64,000 nucleotides of DNA from Enteractinococcus coprophilus (GCF_006716305.1 NZ_VFOU01000001.1:186001-250000), one strand, 5' to 3'. Shown: positions 52,082-61,736, numbered from the stretch's first letter. A program made the numbers and translations. The notes: generated by a model from the sequence alone, not told the origin.

Positions 52082-53686
52082 ATGAGGGTAATGGCGCAGA
52101 TGGCAATGGTGATGAATCTCGACAAGTGCATCGGGTGTCACACCTGTTCGGTGACCTGTAAGCAGGCCTGGACCAACCGCAAAGGTACCGAGTACGTCTG
52201 GTTTAACAACGTTGAGACGCGGCCAGGTCAGGGCTATCCCCGGGGCTATGAGGACCAAGAAAAGTGGCAGGGCGGTTGGGCGCTGTCCAAACGCGGCAAA
52301 CTCAAACTAAAATCCGGTGGCAAATGGGCAAAGCTAGCCAGCATCTTCTCCAACCCGAAGCTTCCAGGGATCGAGGACTACTACGAACCCTGGTCCTATG
52401 AATACGAGAACCTGCTCAATGCCCCCGCACAGAAACACATCCCGACCGCCCCACCAAAATCCCTGTTGACCGGGGAACGGATGAATATCGAATGGTCCGC
52501 CAACTGGGATGATGACCTGGGCGGAACCTATGCTAATAAAGACAAAGACCCGATGCTCAAGGGCATCGAAGACAAGGTGAAGTTGGAATTTGAAGATACC
52601 TTCATGTTCTATCTGCCCCGCATCTGCGAACACTGTCTGAACCCTTCGTGTGCTGCCTCGTGTCCCTCGGGCGCGATCTATAAGCGCAGCGAAGACGGCA
52701 TCGTCTTGGTGGATCAGGAACGCTGCCGCGGCTGGCGATTCTGTGTCTCAGGTTGCCCGTATAAGAAAATCTATTTCAACCACAAAACCGGTAAAGCCGA
52801 GAAATGTACGTTCTGCTACCCACGCATCGAACACGGCGAACCGACCGTGTGTGCCGAGACCTGTGTAGGACGTCTGCGTTACATCGGCCTGGTCTTCTAC
52901 GACGCCGATCGAGTCACCGAAGCCGCAGCAACCCCCAATGATCAGGACCTCTACGAAGCACAAAAAGACCTGATCCTGGATCCATTCGACCCAGAGGTCA
53001 TGGAAAACGCCGAAGCCTCGGGTATTCCATACGACTGGATCGTGGGCGCTCAAAACTCACCAATCTATAAACTCATCAAAGAATACGAAGTCGCCCTCCC
53101 ATTGCATCCGGAATACCGCACGATGCCCATGGTCTGGTACATCCCGCCGCTGTCCCCCATCGTGGATATCGTTGCCGACACCGGATACGACGCCGAAGAT
53201 GCTGGCAACCTGTTTGGTGCCATCGACGAGCTGCGCATCCCCATCGAATACTTAGCCAATCTGTTCACCGCAGGTGATGTCGATATCGTGGCTGATGTGC
53301 TGCGCAAAATGGCGGCCATGCGCTCCTATATGCGCGATATCAACCTAGACAATGCCCCCGACGAGTCCATCGCCCATGCTGTGGGCATGGACGGTCAGAC
53401 CATGCAAGACATGTATAGACTGCTGGCCTTAGCTAAATACGATGAGCGCTACGTCATTCCCGCCGGACACTCCGAATCGGCTCACGATCTGGAAGCCATT
53501 GGCAGCGATTGTCCGCTGAACTTTGACGGCGGACCCGGTATGGAAGACATTCCCGGTGCTGCTGGTAATGCTGACAAATTTGTTGGTCCCGGCGATAAGG
53601 AGCACCTGAAAGGTCGCTTCAACCTATTCAACTGGGACGGCAAAGGCAGACCCCCGGGCCTGTTCCCAGAGCCGAGGGGAGCGTAA
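52082..53686 (+). CDS. narH: Respiratory nitrate reductase beta subunit
   Basis: The 534-residue iron-sulfur subunit has four cysteine sets: CIGCHTCSVTCKQAW (~17-31), CEHCLNPSCAASCPSGA, CRGWRFCVSGCPYKK (the Trp marks the [3Fe-4S] cluster) and CTFCYPRIEHGEPTVCAETC. It carries electrons from NarI to NarG on the cytoplasmic side. The C-terminal ~200 residues contain the typical VWYIPPLSPIVD segment. ATG 52082 is used; a second ATG three codons on is also possible. Confidence 0.95.
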   Translation: MRVMAQMAMVMNLDKCIGCHTCSVTCKQAWTNRKGTEYVWFNNVETRPGQGYPRGYEDQEKWQGGWALSKRGKLKLKSGGKWAKLASIFSNPKLPGIEDYYEPWSYEYENLLNAPAQKHIPTAPPKSLLTGERMNIEWSANWDDDLGGTYANKDKDPMLKGIEDKVKLEFEDTFMFYLPRICEHCLNPSCAASCPSGAIYKRSEDGIVLVDQERCRGWRFCVSGCPYKKIYFNHKTGKAEKCTFCYPRIEHGEPTVCAETCVGRLRYIGLVFYDADRVTEAAATPNDQDLYEAQKDLILDPFDPEVMENAEASGIPYDWIVGAQNSPIYKLIKEYEVALPLHPEYRTMPMVWYIPPLSPIVDIVADTGYDAEDAGNLFGAIDELRIPIEYLANLFTAGDVDIVADVLRKMAAMRSYMRDINLDNAPDESIAHAVGMDGQTMQDMYRLLALAKYDERYVIPAGHSESAHDLEAIGSDCPLNFDGGPGMEDIPGAAGNADKFVGPGDKEHLKGRFNLFNWDGKGRPPGLFPEPRGA

Positions 53687-53692
53687 GCAGCC

Positions 53693-54487
53693 ATGGTTTC
53701 CCCACTCAACCTCCTTGGCCTGAAAAAGAAAAAGCGCACTAAGACGCAAGGCACCCTGGATACTCAGGTGCCGCTGACCGATGATCAGGTCCGTGCTGCA
53801 TGGACTGCCGCCTCCTGGCTGATCGATTACCCCGGCGACGAGCTGGTGGAGCGGTTGCCCCTCCTAGAACGGGTGATCGCAGGCCTGCCGGATCGACCTC
53901 GGCAAGGGCTCCAGGACTTGATTACGGCCCTGGACACCGGCGATATCATTGATCTACGCAGTGACTATGTCGAGACTTTCGACACCCGGCGTCGCGGATG
54001 TTTATATCTGACGTACTTTTCCAACGGCGACACTCGCCGTCGAGGCATGGCACTGCTAAAAATTAAAGAGCAGTATCGCAACGCTGGTTTGGAAGTCTCC
54101 GACGACGAACTGCCCGACCATCTGACCTATGTCTTGGAATTTGGTGCAGGCCACAGCCTGGTAGAAGCAGCAAACATCCTCACGACCAACCGTGCTGGTC
54201 TAGAACTACTGCGGCTTCACCTAGAAGAGCAGGAATCCGTCTGGCACGGTGCCATCGATGCCGTGTGCGCCACACTGCCCGCCCTGCAGGGGCCCGATAT
54301 CGAAGCGGTTCAAAAGCTCGCCGCCGAAGGGCCCGAGGATGAACTGGTGGGACTGGGTGGTTACGGTGACGGTTCCGAAGACATGCCGCCCATGGATATG
54401 ACCCCGTATGCGACCTCACCACCGCCACAATCGCCCGCCGGCAAAACCTTTATACCGCTGGACAGTCTGAAGGGACGAAGCTCATGA
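53693..54487 (+). CDS. narJ: Nitrate reductase assembly chaperone
   Basis: The 264-residue protein is the NarJ chaperone needed to insert the cofactor into NarG before membrane docking. It is helical, with YVETFDTRRRGCLYLTYFSN as the conserved core (NarJ typically has Y-V-x-x-F-D-x-x-x-x-x-x-L-Y-L-x-Y). The first 20 residues are Lys-rich and the last ~60 are a Pro/Met-rich tail. It overlaps narI by four bases. Confidence 0.92.
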   Translation: MVSPLNLLGLKKKKRTKTQGTLDTQVPLTDDQVRAAWTAASWLIDYPGDELVERLPLLERVIAGLPDRPRQGLQDLITALDTGDIIDLRSDYVETFDTRRRGCLYLTYFSNGDTRRRGMALLKIKEQYRNAGLEVSDDELPDHLTYVLEFGAGHSLVEAANILTTNRAGLELLRLHLEEQESVWHGAIDAVCATLPALQGPDIEAVQKLAAEGPEDELVGLGGYGDGSEDMPPMDMTPYATSPPPQSPAGKTFIPLDSLKGRSS

Positions 54488-55215
54488 CCTCACCAACTGC
54501 GTGGCACACCTTTTTGTGGGTGATCATCCCCTATCTGGCTCTGGCCAGTTTTATTCTCGGGCACATCTGGCGGTACCGCTATGACAAATTCGGTTGGACG
54601 ACGCGCTCATCCCAGATTTATGAATCCAAATTGCTGCGGATCGGCTCGCCAATGTTCCACTACGGCATCATCTTCGTGTTCCTTGGACATGTGATCGGCC
54701 TTGGGGTCCCCAAATCCTGGACCGAAGCAGTAGGCCTCACCGATGCCTGGTACCACCTGATGGCAATCACCGTCGGGCTGGCAGCAGCCATCGCAACGGT
54801 CGGTGGGCTGGCGATCCTGATCTACCGGCGACGCAGCAATAATCGCGTCTTCGGGGAGACCACCAAACTGGATAAGCTGATGTACCTGATGTTGGCCATC
54901 ACTATTCTGGCCGGCACTTATGCAACCATCTTCGAAAGCGCCCTGGGCCACTATGACTACCGCGAAGGCATCTCTATTTGGTTCCGCCAGTTCTGGACAC
55001 TGCAACCCGATGTCATGCTGATGGCCACAGCGCCCCCGGGCTTCCAGATCCACGTCATCTCGGCAATCCTGCTGTTTGCTGTCTGGCCGTTTACCCGCCT
55101 CGTCCACGTGTTCACGGTGCCGCTGGGCTATATCACCCGGCCCTACATCGTCTACCGCAGCAAGGACCAGCTGCGTCAACCCCAGCGCCGCGGATGGGAA
55201 CAGATCGACTTCTGA
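54484..55215 (+). CDS. narI: Respiratory nitrate reductase gamma subunit (cytochrome b)
   Basis: The 243-residue membrane protein has five helices and binds two b hemes. It oxidises menaquinol and passes electrons to NarH. Marks are the N-terminal GHIWRYRYDKFGWTTRSSQI, the His in FHYGIIFVFLGHVIGLG, and the His pair region IHVISAILLFAVWPFTRLVH. It ends the nar operon. No clear terminator hairpin was identified before the next gene 90 bases away. Confidence 0.95.
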   Translation: MTSPTAWHTFLWVIIPYLALASFILGHIWRYRYDKFGWTTRSSQIYESKLLRIGSPMFHYGIIFVFLGHVIGLGVPKSWTEAVGLTDAWYHLMAITVGLAAAIATVGGLAILIYRRRSNNRVFGETTKLDKLMYLMLAITILAGTYATIFESALGHYDYREGISIWFRQFWTLQPDVMLMATAPPGFQIHVISAILLFAVWPFTRLVHVFTVPLGYITRPYIVYRSKDQLRQPQRRGWEQIDF

Positions 55216-55305
55216 TGTGCAGCATGCAACTGCCTATACCAAACCGCATTCGCCATGCCATACACTGTCCAACAGTGCCCTTTTAGCATTGGAAAGTAGC
55301 GTGAC

Positions 55306-55737
55306 ATGAGCATTTGGTTTGGTAACCCGACCATCGACGAACTCTCTCAGTACCGTGCCGATACGGTTATCGAGGTCCTGGATATTGAGTTTTCTGAGAT
55401 CGGTGACGACTATCTGGAACTGACCATGCCAGTGACCCAGAGGACCTTACAGAACGCCGGAATTCTCCACGGTGGCGTGTCCGTTGTGTTGGCCGAAACC
55501 GCCTGCTCGGTAGGTGCGACCATGACGGTTGATCGGGACAAACAATACGTCGTCGGCCAAGAAATCAACGCCAACCACATTCGCCCGGGTATTCCCGGTG
55601 ACGTCATCACCGCCCGTGCGACACCTGTTTCGCGCGGCCGCCGTTCCCAGGTCTGGGACATCCGGCTGCACAACCAAAATGACAAGCTCGTGTGCATCTC
55701 TCGGTGCACCATGGCGGTGCTGGACCACGCCGACTAG
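55306..55737 (+). CDS. Hotdog-fold thioesterase, PaaI/YdiI-like
   Basis: The 143-residue protein matches the YdiI/EntH/PaaI group. GILHGGVSVVLAETACSVGA holds the catalytic Glu of the HGG-x7-E motif, and the strands GDVITARATPVSRGRRSQVW and the rest of the second half complete the fold. It may hydrolyse 1,4-dihydroxy-2-naphthoyl-CoA in menaquinone synthesis (fitting the menaquinone-linked nar and fdh systems) or phenylacetyl-CoA-type esters. The substrate is inference. Confidence 0.82.
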   Translation: MSIWFGNPTIDELSQYRADTVIEVLDIEFSEIGDDYLELTMPVTQRTLQNAGILHGGVSVVLAETACSVGATMTVDRDKQYVVGQEINANHIRPGIPGDVITARATPVSRGRRSQVWDIRLHNQNDKLVCISRCTMAVLDHAD

Positions 55738-55771
55738 TGGCGACTTCACGATCCAGTGAGACAATGGGACT

Positions 55772-56833
55772 ATGACGACCACGCCAGCTCGCCGTTTCCG
55801 TACACCCGGTGCCGACCCGCACTTCGCCTCCGATAATATCGCCGGGGCACACCCCGAGATCTTGGAAGCCATCACCGCGGTCAATGACGACGCCGCGGCC
55901 TACGGTGCCGATGCAGCCAGCGAGGCGTTTGGCGAAACGATTGACGACATCTTTGGCACCGGAGCCTACAGCTTCCCGGTCTTCAACGGGACCGGCGCCA
56001 ACATCGTGTCCCTACAGGCCATCTCGCACCCGCACAGCTCGGTGATTTGTGCCGATACCGCCCACGTCTACACCTCGGAATCTTCGGCCCCGGTGCGTGC
56101 CGGCATCACGCTAAAACCGCAGCCGCACCATCGGGGCAAACTGCGTCCCGAAGACGTCGTGAAGGTGTTGGCCTCCGACGTCGGCAATCCGCAGGCCACC
56201 CAGCCGACCGCGGTAAGTATTTCTCAGGTCACCGAAATGGGCACCGTGTACACGCCGGAGGAGCTAACCGACCTGTGCAATGTGGTCCATGAAGCCGGCC
56301 TGGCCATCCATATGGACGGGGCACGCTTGTCGCAAGCGGCCGCGGCACTGGGGTTGGATCTGCATGGCGCGACGACAGCGTTGGGCGTGGATATCCTATC
56401 GCTGGGTGCAACCAAGAACGGGGCGATGGGAGCAGAGGCCGTCGTCGTCCTGTCTAATCGGGTGCCGGAAGATGTGCTGGCACCGATCATCAAGTACACC
56501 ACCCAGTTGGCGTCCAAGACGCGGTTTTTATCGGCCCAGCTCAATGCGATGTTTGGCACTTCGCTGTGGCATCGCAACGCAAGTGCGGCCAATACTGCGG
56601 CCATCTACTTGGCAGAGGGGTTGGCTGCGATTCCTGGTGTTGAGGTGCAGACTCCGGATGCCAATACCGTGCTGGCCGCGATGCCCGAGGCACTGGTGAA
56701 CACCCTGCGTGAGCACTATATTGCCCATTTGTGGGGCAATAATGATGCCGGACTGCCGATTGTGCGCCTGGTGTGTTCGTGGGCAACCACCACCGCCAAG
56801 GTCGAAGAACTGTTGCAGGTACTGCGTGCATAA
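55772..56833 (+). CDS. Low-specificity L-threonine aldolase family enzyme
   Basis: The 353-residue PLP enzyme of the beta-eliminating lyase / GLY1 group cleaves threonine or allo-threonine to glycine and acetaldehyde. Marks are FASDNIAGAHPEIL at the N-terminus, VFNGTGANIVSLQA, AIHMDGARLSQAAAALG (PLP Asp) and LSLGATKNGAMGAEAVV with the PLP lysine. GTVYTPEELTDL is also typical. It is 34 bases after the thioesterase gene, possibly co-transcribed. Confidence 0.88.
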   Translation: MTTTPARRFRTPGADPHFASDNIAGAHPEILEAITAVNDDAAAYGADAASEAFGETIDDIFGTGAYSFPVFNGTGANIVSLQAISHPHSSVICADTAHVYTSESSAPVRAGITLKPQPHHRGKLRPEDVVKVLASDVGNPQATQPTAVSISQVTEMGTVYTPEELTDLCNVVHEAGLAIHMDGARLSQAAAALGLDLHGATTALGVDILSLGATKNGAMGAEAVVVLSNRVPEDVLAPIIKYTTQLASKTRFLSAQLNAMFGTSLWHRNASAANTAAIYLAEGLAAIPGVEVQTPDANTVLAAMPEALVNTLREHYIAHLWGNNDAGLPIVRLVCSWATTTAKVEELLQVLRA

Positions 56834-56922
56834 CGCCGCAGCATTGCGCCACAGATCACCCGTATGAGCTGGCCCACACTATATTTGATCTCGGACACCT
56901 CTTCACGCCTGATAGGAATAAC

Positions 56923-57717
56923 ATGACCGTGACCAGCAATAGCACCTCGACGCTGAGCCAATTCGCCAGCGCTCTGGCAAAACAACAGATCCAGATCTTG
57001 GACCTGACGAATAAACTTTCCGCTGATACCCCGGCCTTGCGACTGCCCGATCCGTTTCCGAACCTGGTGGATTTTAGCCTGGAAAATGTTGCGCACTTCA
57101 ACGACGAGGGCCCGTTCTGGTCGCACAACAACATTGCCACCGGTGAGCACATCGGCACCCACCTGGATGCACCGATCCACTGGATCAGCGGTAAGGACGG
57201 TAAAGACGTCGCCTCGATTGAGCCAGAACGCCTGATCGGCGACGCCGTCGTCCTGGACTTCTCGGCTGAGTCGGCCCAGAACCCCGACTTCCTGTTGGAA
57301 ATTGAACACGTCAAAGCTTGGGAAGCCGAGCACGGCCCGCTGCCAGAAAACGGGTGGTTGCTGTTCCGAACTGGGTGGGATCAGTACGCCCAGGATCAAG
57401 AAGCGTTTTTGAACGAAGACGAAACCGGCTCGCACACCCCGGGCATCTCGGCTGGGTGCGCCAAATGGCTGGCCGAAGAGACCAGAATTTCAGGTATCGG
57501 TGTGGAAACCGTGGGCATCGATGCGGGCCGGGGCGCTGAACTCGACCCGCCGTTTCCAATCCACTACCACTTGCTGGGTAACGATAAATACGGTGTCACC
57601 TCGTTGCAGAACCTGACCAACCTGCCCACCCGCGGTGCCGTCATCATTATCGCCCCGCTGCCAATCGTCAACGGCACGGCCTCTCCGTGCCGCGTTTATG
57701 CGCTGGTGGAGGGCTAA
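56923..57717 (+). CDS. Cyclase family protein (kynurenine formamidase-like metal hydrolase)
   Basis: The 264-residue protein has the cyclase-family metal motif HIGTHLDAPIHW (H-x-G-T-H-x-D) near residue 73, and GIDAGRGAEL with FPIHYHLLGNDKYGV further on. Relatives hydrolyse N-formylkynurenine, isatin or similar amides, or act in polyketide cyclisation. ATG 56923 is chosen because the longer frame starts inside the previous gene. It lies five bases before a ThDP-dependent enzyme gene, so the two form one operon of unknown substrate. Confidence 0.85.
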   Translation: MTVTSNSTSTLSQFASALAKQQIQILDLTNKLSADTPALRLPDPFPNLVDFSLENVAHFNDEGPFWSHNNIATGEHIGTHLDAPIHWISGKDGKDVASIEPERLIGDAVVLDFSAESAQNPDFLLEIEHVKAWEAEHGPLPENGWLLFRTGWDQYAQDQEAFLNEDETGSHTPGISAGCAKWLAEETRISGIGVETVGIDAGRGAELDPPFPIHYHLLGNDKYGVTSLQNLTNLPTRGAVIIIAPLPIVNGTASPCRVYALVEG

Positions 57718-57722
57718 GACTG

Positions 57723-59360
57723 ATGACGACGGTTGCGGATCAAATTGGCGCGCTGCTGGGTCAGCTGGGCATTGGCCACTGCTTTGGCGTGGTGGGCTCC
57801 GGCAACTTCCACGTCACCAATGCGCTGCGCGGTGCCGGTGTGCCCTTTACCGCAACCCGCCACGAAGGTGGGGCCTCAACCATGGCCGATGCGTATGCGC
57901 GGATGTCGGGTGCCGTCGTTGCGGTATCACTGCATCAGGGGTGCGGGCTGACCAATGCAGCCACTGGAATCGGTGAGGCCGCCAAGTCGGATTCGCCGGT
58001 GCTCGTACTGGCCGCCGAGGCCTCACGCGGAGCACTGCATTCCAACTTTGCGATGGACCAGGACGGTTTTGCGACCAGTCTGGGTGCTGAGGCTCACCGG
58101 GTGCACACCCCGGACACCGCCGTCGCCGACGTGGTTCGCGCCTATCGCACCGCGCTGCGCGAGCGGCGCACGGTTGTGTTGAATCTGCCCCTGGATGTCC
58201 AAGCCGCACCCGCGGTTGGCAGCATCGAGGGGATTACGGTGGAGCCCGCCCAGGCGCAGCGCCCCGATCGCCAAGCACTGGCGCAATTCGTGGACCTCCT
58301 CGAGGGTTCCGAACGCCCGGTGTTCATCGCCGGACGCGGGGGCCGCTGCGCCAAGTCCGAGATCACCGCCCTAGCACAACAAACCGGTGCGTTGCTGGCA
58401 ACCAGCGCGGTTGCCAAGGGCCTGTTTAACGACGACGCCTATAACCTCGGGATCTCCGGTGGCTTCTCTTCCCCGCTCACCGCAGAGCTCATCACCGGTG
58501 CCGATCTGATCGTCGCCTTTGGTACCGCCTTGAACATGTGGACCATGCGCGGCGGCAAACTCATCGGCACCGACACCAACATCGTCCAGATCGATGCCGA
58601 CGACGCCGCTATCGGAGCTCATCGACCGGTCACGCTCGGTGTCGTAGCTGATGCCGCGGCCACCGCAACCGACGCGATGGCTTTGCTGTCGAATAAGCAG
58701 CCGGTCCGCTATCGCACGGAGGCCATCCGCGAGCGCATCGCCACGGGTGCCCGCTGGGATCAGACCGAAACCGAGGACCTATCGGTACCCGGTCAGATGG
58801 TCGACCCTCGTGCCGTCACCAAACGCCTCAACGAGCTGCTGCCCACCGAACGCGTCGTCTCCATCGACTCGGGCAACTTCATGGGTTATCCCTCCCAGTA
58901 CCTGGATGTACCCGATGAGTTCGGGTTTTGTTTCACTCAGGCCTTCCAGGCCATCGGCCTAGGGCTCTATACGGCCATCGGATCCGCACTGGCCCAACCA
59001 CACCGCCTGCCCGTGCTGGGGACCGGCGACGGTGGCTTCCTCATGGCCGTCCAAGAACTCGAAACCGCTGTCCGCTACCGGATCCCGCTGGTGGTATTGC
59101 TCTATAACGACGCCGCCTACGGTGCCGAAATCCACCACTTCACCGGTGAAGACCACGACACCGTGACCTTCCCCGATACCGATATCGCAGCGATTGCCCG
59201 CGGCTTCGGCGCCAGCGGTATTACCGTATGCGACCTTGAGGACTTGGATGCGGTCACCGACTGGCTGGGTACCTCCCCCACCGCTCCCTTGGTCATTGAT
59301 GCAAAGATCGCTAACGATGGCGGCTCCTGGTGGTTGGCCGAAGCTTTCTCAGGGCACTGA
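57723..59360 (+). CDS. Thiamine-diphosphate-dependent enzyme, acetolactate synthase-like
   Basis: The 545-residue ThDP enzyme has the three usual domains. Catalytic Glu is in TRHEGGASTMADAYAR (~47), the central domain includes RPVFIAGRGGRCAKSEI, and the ThDP/Mg motif is GTGDGGFLMAVQELETA followed by VLLYNDAAYGAE (GDG-x~25-NN type). Closest general relatives are acetolactate synthases, benzoylformate and phenylpyruvate decarboxylases. Coupling to a cyclase-family hydrolase suggests catabolism of an amide or keto acid; the substrate is unknown. ATG 57723 is preferred over an upstream start inside the cyclase gene. Confidence 0.85.
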   Translation: MTTVADQIGALLGQLGIGHCFGVVGSGNFHVTNALRGAGVPFTATRHEGGASTMADAYARMSGAVVAVSLHQGCGLTNAATGIGEAAKSDSPVLVLAAEASRGALHSNFAMDQDGFATSLGAEAHRVHTPDTAVADVVRAYRTALRERRTVVLNLPLDVQAAPAVGSIEGITVEPAQAQRPDRQALAQFVDLLEGSERPVFIAGRGGRCAKSEITALAQQTGALLATSAVAKGLFNDDAYNLGISGGFSSPLTAELITGADLIVAFGTALNMWTMRGGKLIGTDTNIVQIDADDAAIGAHRPVTLGVVADAAATATDAMALLSNKQPVRYRTEAIRERIATGARWDQTETEDLSVPGQMVDPRAVTKRLNELLPTERVVSIDSGNFMGYPSQYLDVPDEFGFCFTQAFQAIGLGLYTAIGSALAQPHRLPVLGTGDGGFLMAVQELETAVRYRIPLVVLLYNDAAYGAEIHHFTGEDHDTVTFPDTDIAAIARGFGASGITVCDLEDLDAVTDWLGTSPTAPLVIDAKIANDGGSWWLAEAFSGH

Positions 59361-59452
59361 ACACCTGCAGATGTTCACCGTGAACGCATACCCTATCGGC
59401 AACAGCCCTGCGCCGACTACTGTGTGAGGCAACGGAATTTTTAGGAGCGGAT

Positions 59453-60904
59453 ATGAGCCTGCCGAATCTGACCTCGCAATACGCTACGGCCTTTCCCGAA
59501 CTTGTCCGGCCAGCAACCCCTGCTGAAACCCCCGACCCCAAGCTCGTGGTCCTGAACCGTGACTTGGCAGCCGAACTTGGCTTGGACGCCGACTGGCTCA
59601 CCACCCACGAGGGCATCAATTTCTTGTTGGGCCATACCCTGCCCGAGACCGCAACCGCGGTGGCACAAGGATACTCAGGCCACCAGTTTGGCAACTACGT
59701 GCCCGTGTTAGGAGACGGTCGCGCTATTCTCACCGGCGAGCTGACCCTCAATGGTCAGCTGGTGGACATTCATCTCAAAGGCACCGGGCCAACCCCGTAC
59801 TCGCGTCCTGGATCAGACGGGTATGCTGCCCTGGGCCCCATGCTGCGGGAGTATCTGGTTTCTGAAGCCGTTCACGCCCTGGGCATTCCCACCACACGGG
59901 CGCTGGCTGTCATCACCACCGGTAAGACGATTCTGCGCGAAACCCAACAACCAGCCGCCGTGTTAGTTCGCACCGGACCATCCCATATCCGCGTCGGCAC
60001 GTTCCAATACGCCCGAGCGCATAACGACCTCGAATTGCTCATCCGGCTGACCAGCTACAGCCTGGATCGTCACTACCCCGAACTTGCCACCGAAAACGCC
60101 GGGCTGGGTCTACTGAACCAGGTCGTACTACGGCAGGCCGAGCTGATCGCCGATTGGATGCACGCCGGGATGATTCACGGCGTCATGAACACCGACAACA
60201 TGACTATTGCGGGTCACTCCATTGATTTCGGTCCGGTGGCTTTCCTCGATGGTTTTGACCCGGGCGCTGTATTTTCCTCGATCGACTATTCCGGACGCTA
60301 CGCCTACCGCAACCAACCCATCGTCGCTGAATGGAACCTGGCACGTTTTGCGGAGGCGCTCTTGCCGGTCATCATGCACCCCGGTGATAAACAGGTGATG
60401 GACCAGGACGAGGCCGTCACCGCGGCAACCGAGGTGGTTACAGGATTTCAGACTGCCTACTCTCAAGCCTGGGGCGAGCGTTTCCGCAAGCGTTTGGGAC
60501 TGAGTGCCGGTGACGACGCCGCAACCCTGGGCACGCAGCTGTTGGAACACCTGAAGGCAAGCGCAACAGATTACACCTCATTTTTCGCCAATCTCCGCAA
60601 TGTCGCATCCTCGGGACTTATTCCCGCCGATGTGGCTCCGGAGTTGATGTCCTGGTATGAATCATGGCTGGCGCTCAAACCTGATACACAAGCCGTAGCG
60701 GAACATAACCCCGTCTATGTGCCACGGAATCATCTGGTCGAAGCGGCCATCCAAAATGCCGTAACCGCCGAGGATCTCACCGCGTTCAATACCTTGTTCG
60801 CAGCCGTCACGGACCCCTATACTCGTCGCGACAAATTCGTAAACTTGGAACAACCGGCGTCCCTGGCGTTCGCCCAGACTTACCAGACCTTCTGTGGCAC
60901 TTAA
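59453..60904 (+). CDS. selO: SelO/YdiU family protein adenylyltransferase
   Basis: The 483-residue pseudokinase-fold enzyme transfers AMP to protein side chains. Family marks are YSGHQFGNYVPVLGDGRAIL (~75-94), DIHLKGTGPTPYSRPGSDG (nucleotide Lys), RVGTFQYARAHNDLE and GVMNTDNMTIAGHSIDFGP (metal-binding Asn and Asp). The third residue from the C-terminus is Cys (TFCGT), the spot that is Sec in animal SelO and Cys in bacteria. ATG has a TAGGAGCGGAT leader. Confidence 0.93.
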   Translation: MSLPNLTSQYATAFPELVRPATPAETPDPKLVVLNRDLAAELGLDADWLTTHEGINFLLGHTLPETATAVAQGYSGHQFGNYVPVLGDGRAILTGELTLNGQLVDIHLKGTGPTPYSRPGSDGYAALGPMLREYLVSEAVHALGIPTTRALAVITTGKTILRETQQPAAVLVRTGPSHIRVGTFQYARAHNDLELLIRLTSYSLDRHYPELATENAGLGLLNQVVLRQAELIADWMHAGMIHGVMNTDNMTIAGHSIDFGPVAFLDGFDPGAVFSSIDYSGRYAYRNQPIVAEWNLARFAEALLPVIMHPGDKQVMDQDEAVTAATEVVTGFQTAYSQAWGERFRKRLGLSAGDDAATLGTQLLEHLKASATDYTSFFANLRNVASSGLIPADVAPELMSWYESWLALKPDTQAVAEHNPVYVPRNHLVEAAIQNAVTAEDLTAFNTLFAAVTDPYTRRDKFVNLEQPASLAFAQTYQTFCGT

Positions 60905-60923
60905 AAAGGTAGTTAAATGCCGA

Positions 60924-61709
60924 TCAAACAGCGTGGCGAAGGATCGCATTTTTGACCTCAGCGATGGCTTTGGTGACTTGAATACCACGTGGACAGGCAT
61001 TCGTGCAGTTGAATATGGTGCGACACCGCCACACGCCTTCTTGATCATTAAGCACCTCTAAACGCAGATCGCCGGCGTCATCCCGTGAATCGAAAATAAA
61101 CCGGTGAGCGTTTACGATTGCGGCCGGACCAAAGTATTGTCCGTCTGTCCAGAACACCGGGCATGAGGCTGTGCATGCGGCACACAGGATGCATTTGGTG
61201 GTGTCATCGTAGCGTTGCCGGTCTTCTGGAGACTGGTATCGTTCACGGGTCGGATCGCGATGATTGTTGATCAAAAACGGCATGATTTCATGGTAGGACT
61301 GGAAAAACGGCTCCATATCAACGATGAGATCTTTTTCTACCGGAAGGGCTTTGAGCGGTTCCACAATGATGGGCTTAGAAATGTCGAGGTCCTTCAGTAG
61401 GACCTTACATGCCAGACGATTGAAGCCATTGATGCGCATTGCATCGGAACCACAGATCCCGTGAGCGCAAGAACGACGAAATGTCAGGGAACCATCGAGC
61501 TCCCACTTAATTCTGTGTAGTGCGTCAAGCACCCGGTCAGTTCCGGACATTTCGATGGTCCAACTATCCCAATATGGCGCTTTATGGAATTCAGGAACAT
61601 ACCGCTGCACTCGAAGGGTCACGAGAAATGACTCATTTTGAGCTACATCACTGTTCTGCCTCACGTCCGTGATTGAAGAAGGCTCATCAGATCCGAAAGT
61701 AGTGGTCAT
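60924..61709 (-). CDS. sdhB: Succinate dehydrogenase/fumarate reductase iron-sulfur subunit-like protein
   Basis: The 261-residue protein matches SdhB: the [2Fe-2S] set is in SCAHGICGSDAMRINGFNRLAC, the [4Fe-4S] set CILCAACTASCP, and the [3Fe-4S] set CRTIFNCTNACPRGIQVTKA. In a normal complex it links SdhA to the quinone site. No sdhA, sdhC or sdhD gene flanks it here; its neighbours on this strand are a ferredoxin and a glutamate-synthase-like gene. It could be an isolated spare subunit or an electron carrier for another enzyme. A GAAAGGAGATATCACG leader precedes the ATG. Confidence 0.88.
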   Translation of the reverse strand: MTTTFGSDEPSSITDVRQNSDVAQNESFLVTLRVQRYVPEFHKAPYWDSWTIEMSGTDRVLDALHRIKWELDGSLTFRRSCAHGICGSDAMRINGFNRLACKVLLKDLDISKPIIVEPLKALPVEKDLIVDMEPFFQSYHEIMPFLINNHRDPTRERYQSPEDRQRYDDTTKCILCAACTASCPVFWTDGQYFGPAAIVNAHRFIFDSRDDAGDLRLEVLNDQEGVWRCRTIFNCTNACPRGIQVTKAIAEVKNAILRHAV

Positions 61710-61736
61710 CGTGATATCTCCTTTCGATGTGGTGCC

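Noticed and set aside
60890-60904. Selenocysteine in the C-terminus of SelO
   Set aside because: The codon is TGT (Cys) and the stop is TAA.
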